The notes beneath the pieces are model-generated. The model did no database searches. It was not told the origin of the DNA and saw only the letters and a program-made list of their open reading frames with translations. Of a DNA stretch of 64,000 nucleotides, positions 34,708 through 46,900 are shown piece by piece. The stretch's first letter is position 1. The number at the start of each line of letters is the position of its first letter. The position numbers were made by a program, and so were the translations under genes. The DNA lies in assembly GCA_014843695.1 (NCBI GenBank), contig CM026404.1, positions 4,141,648 to 4,205,647 of the forward strand. Reading direction: 5' to 3'. This stretch comes from Archivesica marissinica. Its lineage: Eukaryota > Mollusca > Bivalvia > Venerida > Vesicomyidae.

Positions 34708-35053
34708 TTGTACTGCCCTCCGTATACTACCACTTTCTGTACTGCCCTCCGTATACTACCACTTTCTGTACTGCCCTCCGTATACTTCCACTTTCTGTAC
34801 TGCCCTCCGTATACTTCCACTTTCTGTACTGCCCTCCGTATACTTCCACTTTCTGTACTGCCCTCCGTATACTACCACTTTCTGTACTGCCCTCCGTATA
34901 CTTCCACTTTCTGTACTGCCCTCCGTATACTGCCACTTTCTGTACTGCCCTCCGTATACTTCCACTTTCTGTACTGCCCTCCGTATACTGCCACTTTCTG
35001 TACTGCCCTCCGTATACTGCCACTTTCTGTACTGCCCTCCGTATACTACCACT
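34708..35053. repeat. Minisatellite, 29-bp unit, 12 copies
   Basis: The unit is ctgtactgccctccgtatac + ttccacttt, very regular. It lies just after the candidate PSMC6 poly(A) signal. Open frames on both strands are periodic artefacts. Confidence 0.96.
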
Positions 35054-35092
35054 CTGTTAAACATCCACAGTTGTAGTAGCTTGTGAGTTATG

Positions 35093-35333
35093 TTATATTT
35101 ATGTTATATTTCGGGTTTTACGCCTGCATCAGCACCATTTCGGGCTATATCACCGGCGGGCAGTTTACCTAACAACACCTTTCCTGGGCAGGTGGGCAGG
35201 CACCAGCGGTTAACCAGTACTTGGGTGCACCAACCTCCATAAGAAACTGCCAACTTTTTCATATAAATGAGACACGGCCTGAGCGGGGCTCGAACCCGTG
35301 CCCATCAGTGATGATAGGTTACAGTGGTAAGAT
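35093..35333 (-). mobile_element. tRNA-derived SINE, family IV, copy 2 (head truncated)
   Basis: Matches 31227-31504 from the tail through the B box ('ggctcgaacccgtg'), but the A-box part of the tRNA-like head is missing. An extra 'gggcaggt' duplication is present in the body. Confidence 0.8.
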
Positions 35334-37659
35334 GAAGCTAGCTGTGACAATAGTAATGGAGAGAGGGGTTGATTATGACAGTAGGTCAGATCATTCTCTA
35401 CTGAGCAAACAACGGAGTCCACAGACATATAATGACTGTAAATGTGCAATGATGGATGTGCAGACATCTGCACAACTTATTAACAAAAACACCCTTAGAT
35501 TGCACATTTATTGTTGCCTATGTACATATTTCACTCGTTTCTAAACTTTACAAAATTACAAAATATACATAATAAATGCATTGCTTCGCTACAAATGACA
35601 TAAATAAACCGGGCCAATATACACCTGGTGAATAGAGGGCAGGGCGTGCCTGTGACAACTAGTATTTATGTCCCGTTGTGTAAACAAATAAAAGAACTTT
35701 ATTTTCCTACTTGCTGTAATTCGTCAGCACATACGTTCTCTAATAGACTAATCTGATGACATCATATAGAAAGAAGTAAAGTAGATTTGTTATCTTCCGA
35801 TCATCATTAATTCAATATGTCCTTGTTCTACATTGTTATTATACGATATCTATACACCAACATGGGAACACCCTGAATCCAATCCTTGCGACTGTATACA
35901 TATTTGACCTCTTATCATTCTGACTTGATTTCTTTGCCTCAACTAGCTGCTATAGACGGATTGGATTGCCTCGACAAGCTGCTATAGACAGATTGGATTG
36001 TATACTGCTGCAATATTCAAATACACTTGCTGCCCACTACATTTTATGTTGCATATTTATCTTTTGCTGTATCTGTGATATATTCAATGTAAATTCATAA
36101 CTATCAATTGGATTTATTACACTAGTTTCCCATTGACGGGTGTTCTAAACTGCCCGGGTGTTGTACACACTTCCCGGGTGTTGTACACACTGCCCAGGTG
36201 TTGTACACTACCCGATGGTATTGTGTTCTTTGTCGTATAGTAATGTAATTGGGACCGTAGAAAATTGTAAAATGTGTGTAAAATATAAACCCGTACTGCA
36301 ATTATATTCTACCATGAATGTGTGTGGGGCATACAACACCATTTCATATCTATACCGGTTCATTTCTACACAGTAATATATATCGTACAATTACGCGAGA
36401 GTCTCCTGTATTCACATGGCACTTTTTATTGCTGCGAAAATCTTTCCAGTCCAAACAATTATTATTAAACATTGCAATCTCAAAATTAACACACATACAT
36501 CGTCATTATACTAACATATAACATTGGATTATACTTGTGCCTTAAAATACTACATATGATCCAAATGTGGTATTTTTATAACATTCAAAACACACCAAAG
36601 CTTCTATTCTTTCTTTTTTTAACAATTCAATGACCCCAACACCAGTGCAGAACAAAGACAGAAGTGAAAATATATACTTGGGCCATAATAAAAAAAAGAT
36701 TATTTCCCGAATGACCCGCTAAAAACGGCCCAACTGAAATATTTTTTTTATAGATTTACGTACACTTCAATATTGAAATCTAGTCATTATTCTAGTCATC
36801 ACTTTAAGATATATAGCTTCATATTTATCACTAAAGATTTGTGTGTGCAGAAACTAATGGGGTTTTTCTTATTATTACACCGATGCCATCATAACTGGAA
36901 ATGTTACAATATTTGTAGGGGCAAACATTTTTTTCCTACTTGCCTACCCAACGTAAAATAAATTAGTGTCGGTAAATGGGAAGCAAACATTCTTTTTTTA
37001 CTGTGGCCTTGTACATCGGATTTATTTTCTTTGCAATAAAAATGTGTTATTTCACCAGTTGAAAGCAATGGAATAACACATTCACTGCTTTACGCCTATG
37101 ATTTCCAGACACTAGTTTGAAATATTGTGAAGCGCAAGTCTTGGGGATGTCTTAACCACGCTGTTCTATCGCACGGTTGCATTTTTTATATCATTAAAAA
37201 CACTTTTCAGCCTAAAATAAGAAGAGACTTTGTTTAAGTGGATGGATCCAATTATATTGCACTTGTGAACATAGAAAGCTGTTATTATCGGCCGTAGTTA
37301 GTGCCACTCCTGATAATATTGCTTCAATGTTCGTCGTGAAATATAATTTAATCATACACTGAAGCAAACAAACATCCTCTATATACAACTAGACATACGA
37401 AGGGTATTCAATATATTCTAATGCCCTTCCATAGAAACAATGTTTCGTAACAACATGAAACACTTGGTGCAATTGTTTGGCAATATTTATTCAATACACT
37501 GGCAAATTTATAATTTAATACGATTATAATTGACCAAGATATTCATTGTGGAATAATACAAGCTTGTGTACAGTGGCTACATTTCAACGTCGAAGAAACA
37601 TTAGAAATAAGGTTTTATATTTTGTTTAATTCTAGTGCTGCCCAAATTCCAGGAAAGTT
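35334..37659. other. Unassigned sequence between the convergent genes
   Basis: AT-rich. Small tandem duplications occur at 35945-35998 ('agctgctatagac') and 36137-36212 ('gggtgttgtacacactgccc'). No coding exon or structured RNA is recognised. Long 3' UTRs of PSMC6 or RCOR could extend here. Confidence 0.35.
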
Positions 37660-37709
37660 TGACATATTTAAGTACATGACATCGATTTATATTGTACTTA
37701 AATATGTCA
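37660..37709. other. Perfect inverted repeat (17-bp arms, 16-bp loop)
   Basis: Arms TGACATATTTAAGTACA and TGTACTTAAATATGTCA pair perfectly. No U run follows. It lies between the convergent genes. The function is unknown. Confidence 0.8.
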
Positions 37710-38110
37710 GTTTTGTAAAATGTAATTAAATCAGTCTCAAAAAGTTTGATAAAAATAACGTTCAAGTAAAGGTTTGAATGGTATACAGATCATTAATGAC
37801 AAGATTTCTGCCCACAAAATTAAAATTGTACAATCTTTCTGAGAGCAAAATAAGGTTATTCAGATTGAACATCTCCATTGTTCCCCCGACCTCATCGAAA
37901 TGCTGCAATCTTTCAATGTGTCGGAATTGTATACCTAGGGTAGTTTGTGGCAATTAGGTCGTGGTCAGGAAAAACAGTATCTAAGTTGTCCTGAAAAATA
38001 TTGATTCTTGTGAAAAATCTTTAATACCAAAAGACATAACAGTATATGTTCAATTTCCCATTAACGTCAATTTTATTGCAACTCCAAAACACTATTTAGC
38101 TAAATACACG

Positions 38111-38254
38111 CAATATAAATCTACTAGCTATCCAATTTTCGCCCTATGACGGAATGCATAAACATTGTAATTTAGAGGAAATCACACAAACAAGTTTTGC
38201 ATCCCGACTAAGGCCATGGGGACGAAAATTGGATAACGAGTAGATTTATATTGT
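38111..38254. mobile_element. Small TIR element (144 bp, ~33-bp inverted ends)
   Basis: The left end caatataaatctactagcta then tccaattttcgccc is mirrored at the right end with three mismatches. No clear target duplication is seen. The right end merges into the 51-bp tandem array that follows. Confidence 0.65.
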
Positions 38255-38255
38255 G

Positions 38256-38455
38256 TCTATAATAAACTGTTATCTCCCTTTGGAGTTTTTCGTAATTTAT
38301 ATTCTGTCTATAATAAACTGTTATCTCCCTTTGGAGATTTTCATAACTTATATTCTGTCTATAATAAACTGTTATCTCCCTTTGGAGATTTTCATAACTT
38401 ATATTCTGTCTATAATAAACTGTTATCTCCCTTTGGAGGTTTTCGTATAAATACT
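38256..38455. repeat. Tandem repeat, 51-bp unit, 4 copies
   Basis: The unit is gtctataataaactgttatc + tccctttggagattttcata + acttatattct. The first unit is continuous with the terminus of the small TIR element at 38254. Confidence 0.95.
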
Positions 38456-40229
38456 GGTGTATATATGCTTCATTTTGCAAAATCTAAGCAGTACAAATAT
38501 TGTAAATTGGGAAGAGAAAGGAAGCAGATTGCATTATTTTTTATACTGGCAGTTTCACACTTTAGTTATTGGGCTAGATGATTGTGTGCACACACGGATT
38601 GTGTAAACACACAGATTTGTGTTAACACAATCATCTCACTGCACATGTGTAACACAGATCTCGGTGGGTATGTTCCCAATTTGTACTACAGACATAATGT
38701 GAATATTACAAACATAGATCACAACCAAGGCTGTTGAAATTTAAGGTACCACTCGAATAATTTAATTTGGTACAAAACACACCCACTAAATTTGAAAAGA
38801 ACACTCGCATACATGGAAAATACAAATGTCACACCCTGTACATTTTTTCATGCAAATTTAATTATTTGCTTTGCACCTTTTTAAAACTAGGTTAATAGGA
38901 TGGTACCATGAAGTCTGCAACCGTACCGCCAAAGCACATAATAGGATTTTCAGAACTCCAAACCCTCCTGGAACAGACAGTAGTAGTGTTATACAATAAT
39001 TTCAGATGAAGCAATGGCACATGCTAAACTCGTGACATTCTCGTTGGTAACAAACACACATCAATAGATATGTGCAACTGGAGTCTTAACAATACTGATA
39101 TGTTGTTAATGAAAATAAACACAATGTAGAATATAATGGTAGACCTGAATCCCTCACTGGACAATTCTTGGATATTCTATCCAGCAAATATTCTAAAAAC
39201 CACGTTCATCCGCTCTAACCCGACCAACCATGGATATGAACCCTGTCTATCCAGCATACAGGTCGACTGTGGTGCTCAATGATCGCTACAAGGCATCTGG
39301 TCGAATTAAGCACGACCGAGCGTGGATAGGGTCAGTGTCTATCGTGTATACAGTACAACTGGTGCTCAACGATTCGTAGAGGGCATTTGACCTTGGCTCT
39401 AAGCATGGCTAGGGTCTATCAGGCATACAGGCTCAAGTTTGTTGACCATTCAGTCCTTGGCATGCAAGAAGTCATTTGAATAAAAAATTTAACGAGCAAA
39501 CAAATCTCTTATGAAACTACCAGACCGTATGAGCTCAAAACTATGAGATGAAATATATTACCAAAGCTACTGCTAAACAAAGCATACAATCATTTGGCTA
39601 CACGTCAACTATATGCAAGGATTTTGTCCGACTTCACTACATCTTTAACTGTATTTTAGTTCCGGAATTACCCGACCAATCCATTATAACCAATAAAAAA
39701 ATTCAGACAAATTGAAATAAATGTCTTCGTGCAATGCTTAAACTAGCTTCCCTGGATATATTCAAAACACAACCACCTCGGCTCTCGGTTCAGTGACTAA
39801 CCAACAAATATTTTTTTAGATTTCTATTAATTATTAATGTCTGTAAACTTTATTGTAGCTCATTTTTAAGATCAATACTATGATTTTGGTCTGATTTCAC
39901 AATCAGTTACAAACTTAGATCATATACGGTAAGAATAATGTATTTCGTTTTTTCATTGATATTGGCAGCTCACAACAAGCTCCCATCACATGTACAAGGT
40001 TATCGATTCAACGATTATATCCAAGCAATAAAATAACCCCACTTCCAATTATTCCAGTGTTCAGCCTTGGAGTTCAATTGATGCAGACAATGTTGGCACT
40101 AATTGTAAATTAAATACATGTATTAAACTGCATATCTGATACAATGTACACAAATCAACATTAATAAGAGTAGCACAGATATTTATTTAAATCTTTGTTC
40201 ACATTAATCTGGACCTGCATGAAATACCA
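38456..40229 (-). other. RCOR 3' flank, unassigned
   Basis: Mostly unique. An imperfect hairpin with AGATGATTGTGT arms lies at about 38574-38638. On the minus strand, AATAAA at 40187-40182 is the first candidate poly(A) signal after the RCOR stop codon, which would place the 35-bp array within the 3' UTR. Confidence 0.4.
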
Positions 40230-40755
40230 ACCATCGAAGAAGCTCTCGGGACGGTCTGGGAATAATCATCCAAGAAGCTCTCGGGGACAGTGTGGGAATA
40301 ATCATCCAAGAAGCTCTCGGGACGGTCTGGGAATAATCATCCAAGAAGCTCTCGGGACGGTCTGGGAATAATCATCCAAGAAGCTCTCGGGACGGTCTGG
40401 GAATAATCATCCAAGAAGCTCTCGGGACGGTCTGGGAATAATCATCCAAAAAGCTCTCGGGACGGTCTGGGAATAATCATCCAAGAAGCTCTCGGGATAG
40501 TCTGGGAATAATCATCCAAGAAGCTCTCGGGACGGTCTGGGAATAATCATCCAAGAAGCTCTCGGGACGGTCTGGGAATAATCATCCAAGAAGCTCTCGG
40601 GACGGTCTGGGAATAATCATCCAAGAAGCTCTCGGGACGGTCTGGGAATAATCATCCAAGAAGCTCTCGGGACGGTCTGGGAATAATCATCCAAGAAGCT
40701 CTCGGGACGGTCTGGGAATAATTATCCAAAAAGCTCTCGGGACGGTCTGGGAATG
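40230..40755. repeat. Minisatellite, 35-bp unit, 15 copies, in the probable RCOR 3' UTR
   Basis: The unit is ccaagaagctctcgggacgg + tctgggaataatcat, with very few variants. It starts about 80 bp downstream (minus strand) of the RCOR stop codon and before the first AATAAA. Confidence 0.95.
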
Positions 40756-40835
40756 TGGTATTCTCTGGGAGGTAAAGTATGACACATATCAGCAGCACAA
40801 AGTCATGGTGAATGTCACTGGGGTGTTATGGCTAA

Positions 40836-40926
40836 TCACGACGCTGGTGTCGTCTTGGTTGTGTTTGGTTTGATCAGAGGTGGAGGTTGTTGTAAAATGG
40901 TTCGCTGGTTCTGTGGAGGTATAAGT
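40836..40926 (-). CDS. RCOR: RCOR last exon
   Basis: Completes Arg366, then [29 protein letters not shown] and TGA (40838-40836). Acceptor tttcag. A different frame of the same exon is open for 43 codons and would be used if the preceding exon were 25 nt longer (see findings). Confidence 0.85.
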
Positions 40927-43900
40927 CTGAAAGTAAAATTAAACAAGTACAAATAGGTTGTCATCTCAGTGCAGTTATTAATCTTGTAATGAGAGAAATG
41001 CATTTATGACTTAAGTAAATATTTGTAAACAATGAACTGAATAACTTGTCGCTCACCCTTTCACAACAACTTTGAAAGATATTTTACATCGATCTTTTCT
41101 ACCAAATGTTGCCAAAATCAGATATGTGGTTAGTGAAGAACTTTTAGATGGCGGCCATCTTTTATTCATACATTGGTTGTGTAGTAATTGTCATACCTTT
41201 GTTGTGTATTAACTGTCATACATTGGTTGTGTAGTAACTGTCATACCTTGGTTGTGTAGTAACTGTCATACCATGGTTCTGTAGTAACTGTCATACATTG
41301 GTTGTGTATTAACTGTCATACCATGGTTCTGTAGTAACTGTCATACCTTGGTTGTGTAGTAACTGTCATACATTGGTTGTGTATTAACTGTCATACCATG
41401 GTTCTGTAGTAACTGTCATACCTTGGTTGTGTAGTAACTGTCATACCATGGTTCTGTAGTAACTGTCATACCTTGGTTGTGTATTAACTGTCATACCATG
41501 GTTGTGTAGTAACTGTCATACATTGGTTGTGTAGTAACTGTCATACATTGGTTGTGTAGTAACTGTCATACCGTGGTTCTGTAGTAACTGTCATACCTTG
41601 GTTGTGTATTAACTGTCATACCTTGGTTGTGTAGTAACTGTCATACCTTGGTTCTGTAGTAACTGTCATACATTGGTTGTGTAGTAACTGTCATACCTTG
41701 GTTCTGTAGTAACTGTCATACCTTGGTTCTGTAGTAACTGTCATACCTTGGTTCTGTAGTAACTGTCATACCTTGGTTGTGTATTAACTGTCATACCTTG
41801 GTTGTGTGTCAACTGTCATACCATGGTTCTGTAGTAACTGTCATACATTGGTTGTGTAGTAACTGTCATACCTTGGTTGTGTAGTAACTGTCATACCTTG
41901 GTTGTGTAGTAACTGTCATATATTGGTTCTGTAGTAACTGTCATACCTTGGTTCTGTAGTAACTGTCATACCTTGTTTGTGTATTAACTGTCATACCTTG
42001 GTTGTGTAGTAACTGTCATACCTTGGTTCTGTAGTAACTGTCATACATTGGTTGTGTAGTAACTGTCATACCTTGGTTCTGTAGTAACTGTCATACCTTG
42101 GTTTCTGTAGTAACTGTCATACCTTGGTTGTGTATTAACTGTCATACCTTGGTTGTGTATTAACTGTCATACCATGGTTCTGTAGTAACTGTCATACATT
42201 GGTTGTGTAGTAACTGTCATACCTTGGTTGTGTAGTAACTGTCATACCTTGGTTGTGTAGTAACTGTCATACATTGGTTCTGTAGTAACTGTCATACCAT
42301 GGTTCTGTAATAACTGTCATACCTTGGTTCTGTATTATCTGTCATACATTGGTTGTGTAGTAACTGTCATACCTTGGTTGTGTATTAACTGTCATACCAT
42401 GGTTCTGTAGTAACTGTCATACCTTGGTTGTGTAGTAACTGTCATACCTTGGTTGTGTAGTAACTGTCATACCTTGGTTGTGTATTAACTGTCATACATT
42501 GGTTCTGTAGTAACTGTCATACATTGGTTGTGTAGTAACTGTCATACCTTGGTTGTGTATTAACTGTCATACCATGGTTCTGTAGTAACTGTCATACATT
42601 GGTTCTGTAGTAACTGTCATACATTGGTTCTGTAGTAACTGTCATACCTTGGTTGTGTATTAACTGTCATACATTGGTTCTGTAGTAACTGTCATACCTT
42701 GGTTGTGTAGTAACTGTCATACCTTGGTTGTGTAGTAACTGTCATACATTGGTTGTGTAGTAACTGTCATACCATGGTTCTGTAGTAACTGTCATACCTT
42801 GGTTCTGTAGTAACTGTCATACCTTGGTTCTGTAGTAACTGTCATACCTTGGTTCTGTAGTAACTGTCATACCATGGTTGTGTAGTAACTGTCATACATT
42901 GGTTGTGTAGTAACTGTCATACCTTGGTTCTGTAGTAACTGTCATACCATGGTTGTGTAGTAACTGTCATACATTGGTTCTGTAGTAACTGTCATACCTT
43001 GGTTCTGTAGTAACTGTCATACATTGGTTGTGTAGTAACTGTCATACCTTGGTTGTGTAGTAACTGTCATACCTTGGTTGTGTAGTAACTGTCATACCTT
43101 GGTTCTGTAGTAACTGTCATACCATGGTTCTGTAGTAACTGTCATACCTTGGTGCTGTAGTAACTGTCATACCTTGGTTCTGTAGTAACTGTCATACCTT
43201 GGTTCTGTAGTAACTGTCATACATTGGTTGTGTAGTAACTGTCATACCTTGGTTGTGTAGTAACTGTCATACCTTGGTTCTGTAGTAACTGTCATACATT
43301 GGTTGTGTAGTAACTGTCATACCATGGTTGTGTAGTAACTGTCATACATTGGTTCTGTAGTAACTGTCATACCTTGGTTCTGTAGTAACTGTCATACCTT
43401 GGTTCTGTATTATCTGTCATATCTTGGTTGTGTATTAACTGTCATACCTTGGTTCTGTATTATCTGTCATACCTTGGTTCTGTATTATCTGTCATACCTG
43501 GGTTCTGAATTAACTGTCATACCTTTGGGTGTGTATTAACTGTCATACCTTGGTTGTGTATTAACTGTCATACCTTGGTTGTGTATTAACTGTCATACCT
43601 TGGTTCTCTATTATCTGTCATACCTTGGTTGTGTATTAACTGTCATACCACCTTGGTTGTGTATTAACTGTCATACCTTGGTTGTATATTAACTGTCATA
43701 CCTTGGTTGTGTATTAACTGTCATACCTTGGTTGTGTAGTAACTGTCATACCTTGATTCTGTATTAACTGTCATACCTTGGTTCTGTATTAACTGTCATA
43801 CCTTGGTTGTGTATTAACTGTCATACCTTGGTTGTGTATTAACTGTCATACCTTGGTTCTGTATTAACTGTCATACCTTGGTTCTGTATTAACTGTCATA

Positions 43901-46900
43901 CCTTGGTTGTGTATTAACTGTCATACCTTGGTTCTGTATTAACTGTCATACCTTGGTTCTGTATTAACTGTCATACCGTGGTTGTGTAGTAACTGTCATA
44001 CCGTGGTTGTGTATTAACTGTCATACCTTGGTTGTGTATTAACTGTCATACCTTGGTTGTGTATTAACTGTCATACCTTGGTTGTGTATTAACTGTCATA
44101 CCTTGGTTTATATTAACTGTCATACCTTGGTTGTGTATTAACTGTCATACCTTGGTTGTGTATTAACTGTCATACCTTGGTTGTGTATTAACTGTCATAC
44201 CTTGGTTGTGTATTAACTGTCATACCTTGGTTCTGTAGTAACTGTCATACCTTGGTTGTGTATTAACTGTCATACCTTGGTTGTGTAGTAACTGTCATAC
44301 CTTGGTTGTGTAGTAACTGTCATACCTTGGTTGTGTATTAACTGTCATACATTGGTTCTGTAGTAACTGTCATACATTGGTTGTGTAGTAACTGTCATAC
44401 CTTGGTTGTGTATTAACTGTCATACCATGGTTCTGTAGTAACTGTCATACATTGGTTCTGTAGTAACTGTCATACATTGGTTCTGTAGTAACTGTCATAC
44501 CTTGGTTGTGTAGTAACTGTCATACATTGGTTCTGTAGTAACTGTCATACCTTGGTTGTGTAGTAACTGTCATACCTTGGTTGTGTAGTAACTGTCATAC
44601 ATTGGTTGTGTAGTAACTGTCATACCATGGTTCTGTAGTAACTGTCATACCTTGGTTCTGTAGTAACTGTCATACCTTGGTTCTGTAGTAACTGTCATAC
44701 CTTGGTTCTGTAGTAACTGTCATACCATGGTTGTGTAGTAACTGTCATACATTGGTTGTGTAGTAACTGTCATACCTTGGTTCTGTAGTAACTGTCATAC
44801 CATGGTTGTGTAGTAACTGTCATACATTGGTTCTGTAGTAACTGTCATACCTTGGTTCTGTAGTAACTGTCATACATTGGTTGTGTAGTAACTGTCATAC
44901 CTTGGTTGTGTAGTAACTGTCATACCTTGGTTGTGTAGTAACTGTCATACCTTGGTTCTGTAGTAACTGTCATACCATGGTTCTGTAGTAACTGTCATAC
45001 CTTGGTGCTGTAGTAACTGTCATACCTTGGTTCTGTAGTAACTGTCATACCTTGGTTCTGTAGTAACTGTCATACATTGGTTGTGTAGTAACTGTCATAC
45101 CTTGGTTGTGTAGTAACTGTCATACCTTGGTTCTGTAGTAACTGTCATACCTTGGTTCTCTATTATCTGTCATACCTTGGTTGTGTATTAACTGTCATAC
45201 CTTGGTTGTGTATTAACTGTCATACCTTGGTTGTGTATTAACTGTCATACCTTGGTTGTGTATTAACTGTCATACCTTGGTTGTGTAGTAACTGTCATAC
45301 CTTGGTTCTCTATTATCTGTCATACCTTGGTTGTGTATTAACTGTCATACATTGGTTGTGTATTAACTGTCATACCTTGGTTGTGTATTAACTGTCATAC
45401 CTTGGTTGTGTATTAACTGTCATACCTTGGTTGTGTAGTAACTGTCATACCTTGGTTCTCTATTATCTGTCATACCTTGGTTGTGTATTAACTGTCATAC
45501 CACCTTGGTTGTGTATTAACTGTCATACCTTGGTTGTGTATTAACTGTCATACCTTGGTTGTGTATTAACTGTCATACCTTGGTTGTGTAGTAACTGTCA
45601 TACCTTGGTTCTCTATTATCTGTCATACCTTGGTTGTGTATTAACTGTCATACCACCTTGGTTGTGTATTAACTGTCATACCTTGGTTGTGTATTAACTG
45701 TCATACCTTGGTTGTGTATTAACTGTCATACCGTGGTTGTGTATTAACTGTCATACCTTGGTTGTGTATTAACTGTCATACCTTGGTTGTGTATTAACTG
45801 TCATACCTTGGTTGTGTATTAACTGTCATACCTTGGTTTATATTAACTGTCATACCTTGGTTGTGTATTAACTGTCATACCTTGGTTGTGTATTAACTGT
45901 CATACCTTGGTTGTGTATTAACTGTCATACCTTGGTTGTGTATTAACTGTCATACCTTGGTTCTGTAGTAACTGTCATACCTTGGTTGTGTATTAACTGT
46001 CATACCTTGGTTGTGTAGTAACTGTCATACCTTGGTTGTGTAGTAACTGTCATACCTTGGTTGTGTATTAACTGTCATACCTTGGTTGTGTATTAACTGT
46101 CATACCTTGGTTGTGTATTAACTGTCATACCTTGGTTGTGTATTAACTGTCATACCTTGGTTGTGTATTAACTGTCATACCGTGGTTCTGTAGTAACTTT
46201 CATACCTTGGTTGTGTAGTAACTGTCATACCTTGGTTGTGTAGTAACTGTCATACCTTGGTTGTGTTTTCTGTAGAGATTCCACCTGTGGTTGTTTGAGT
46301 AACGGGGGTGGGGCACTTGCAGGTGCGGGTGATGCAGGTTTTATGGGCTCTACATCTTTTGTATCAATCTCCATCTGAAAGATTCAAAAACATTCGTTGC
46401 TTTTATACCAGAGGAATCCTAAATTCCTAATGTTAAAGAAGCGTACCAGTACAAGTGGATACTCCCCGAACACAGAAACACAGCATCAGCTACCCATTCC
46501 GTAACCAACAAAATATTCCTTTTCAATAGACTCTCATTTGACCTTTGCATCTGACCTTGAGACAAGAATTGTATAGACTTCATACAGATTGTATATACGT
46601 CATACTACATGAATGTGTCCAGTTTTATTCCATTGTACTAGGTTACTGTTGAATAAAGACTTCAAACTTGGAGGAAAACCACCGGTGCTACACTCAGCAG
46701 ATTTAAGACTCGGGCAGGTAACTGAGAAATCAGCTGGATAGCTTCACCTTGCAATAATGCAACTATCAAATGATCTGTGCTTACCACTTCAACGTCATTG
46801 TCATTTTTTCCTTTAGATGACTCAAGGCCATGCTCCACTTCATATTCCGCAAGCACCTCGTCCAGGTTGTACCGACGACGAAAGTTGACGAAGAAACTTC

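Noticed and set aside
40230..46266. CRISPR-like repeat arrays
   Set aside because: Units are directly adjacent without unique spacers, and the genome is a eukaryote's; these are minisatellites.
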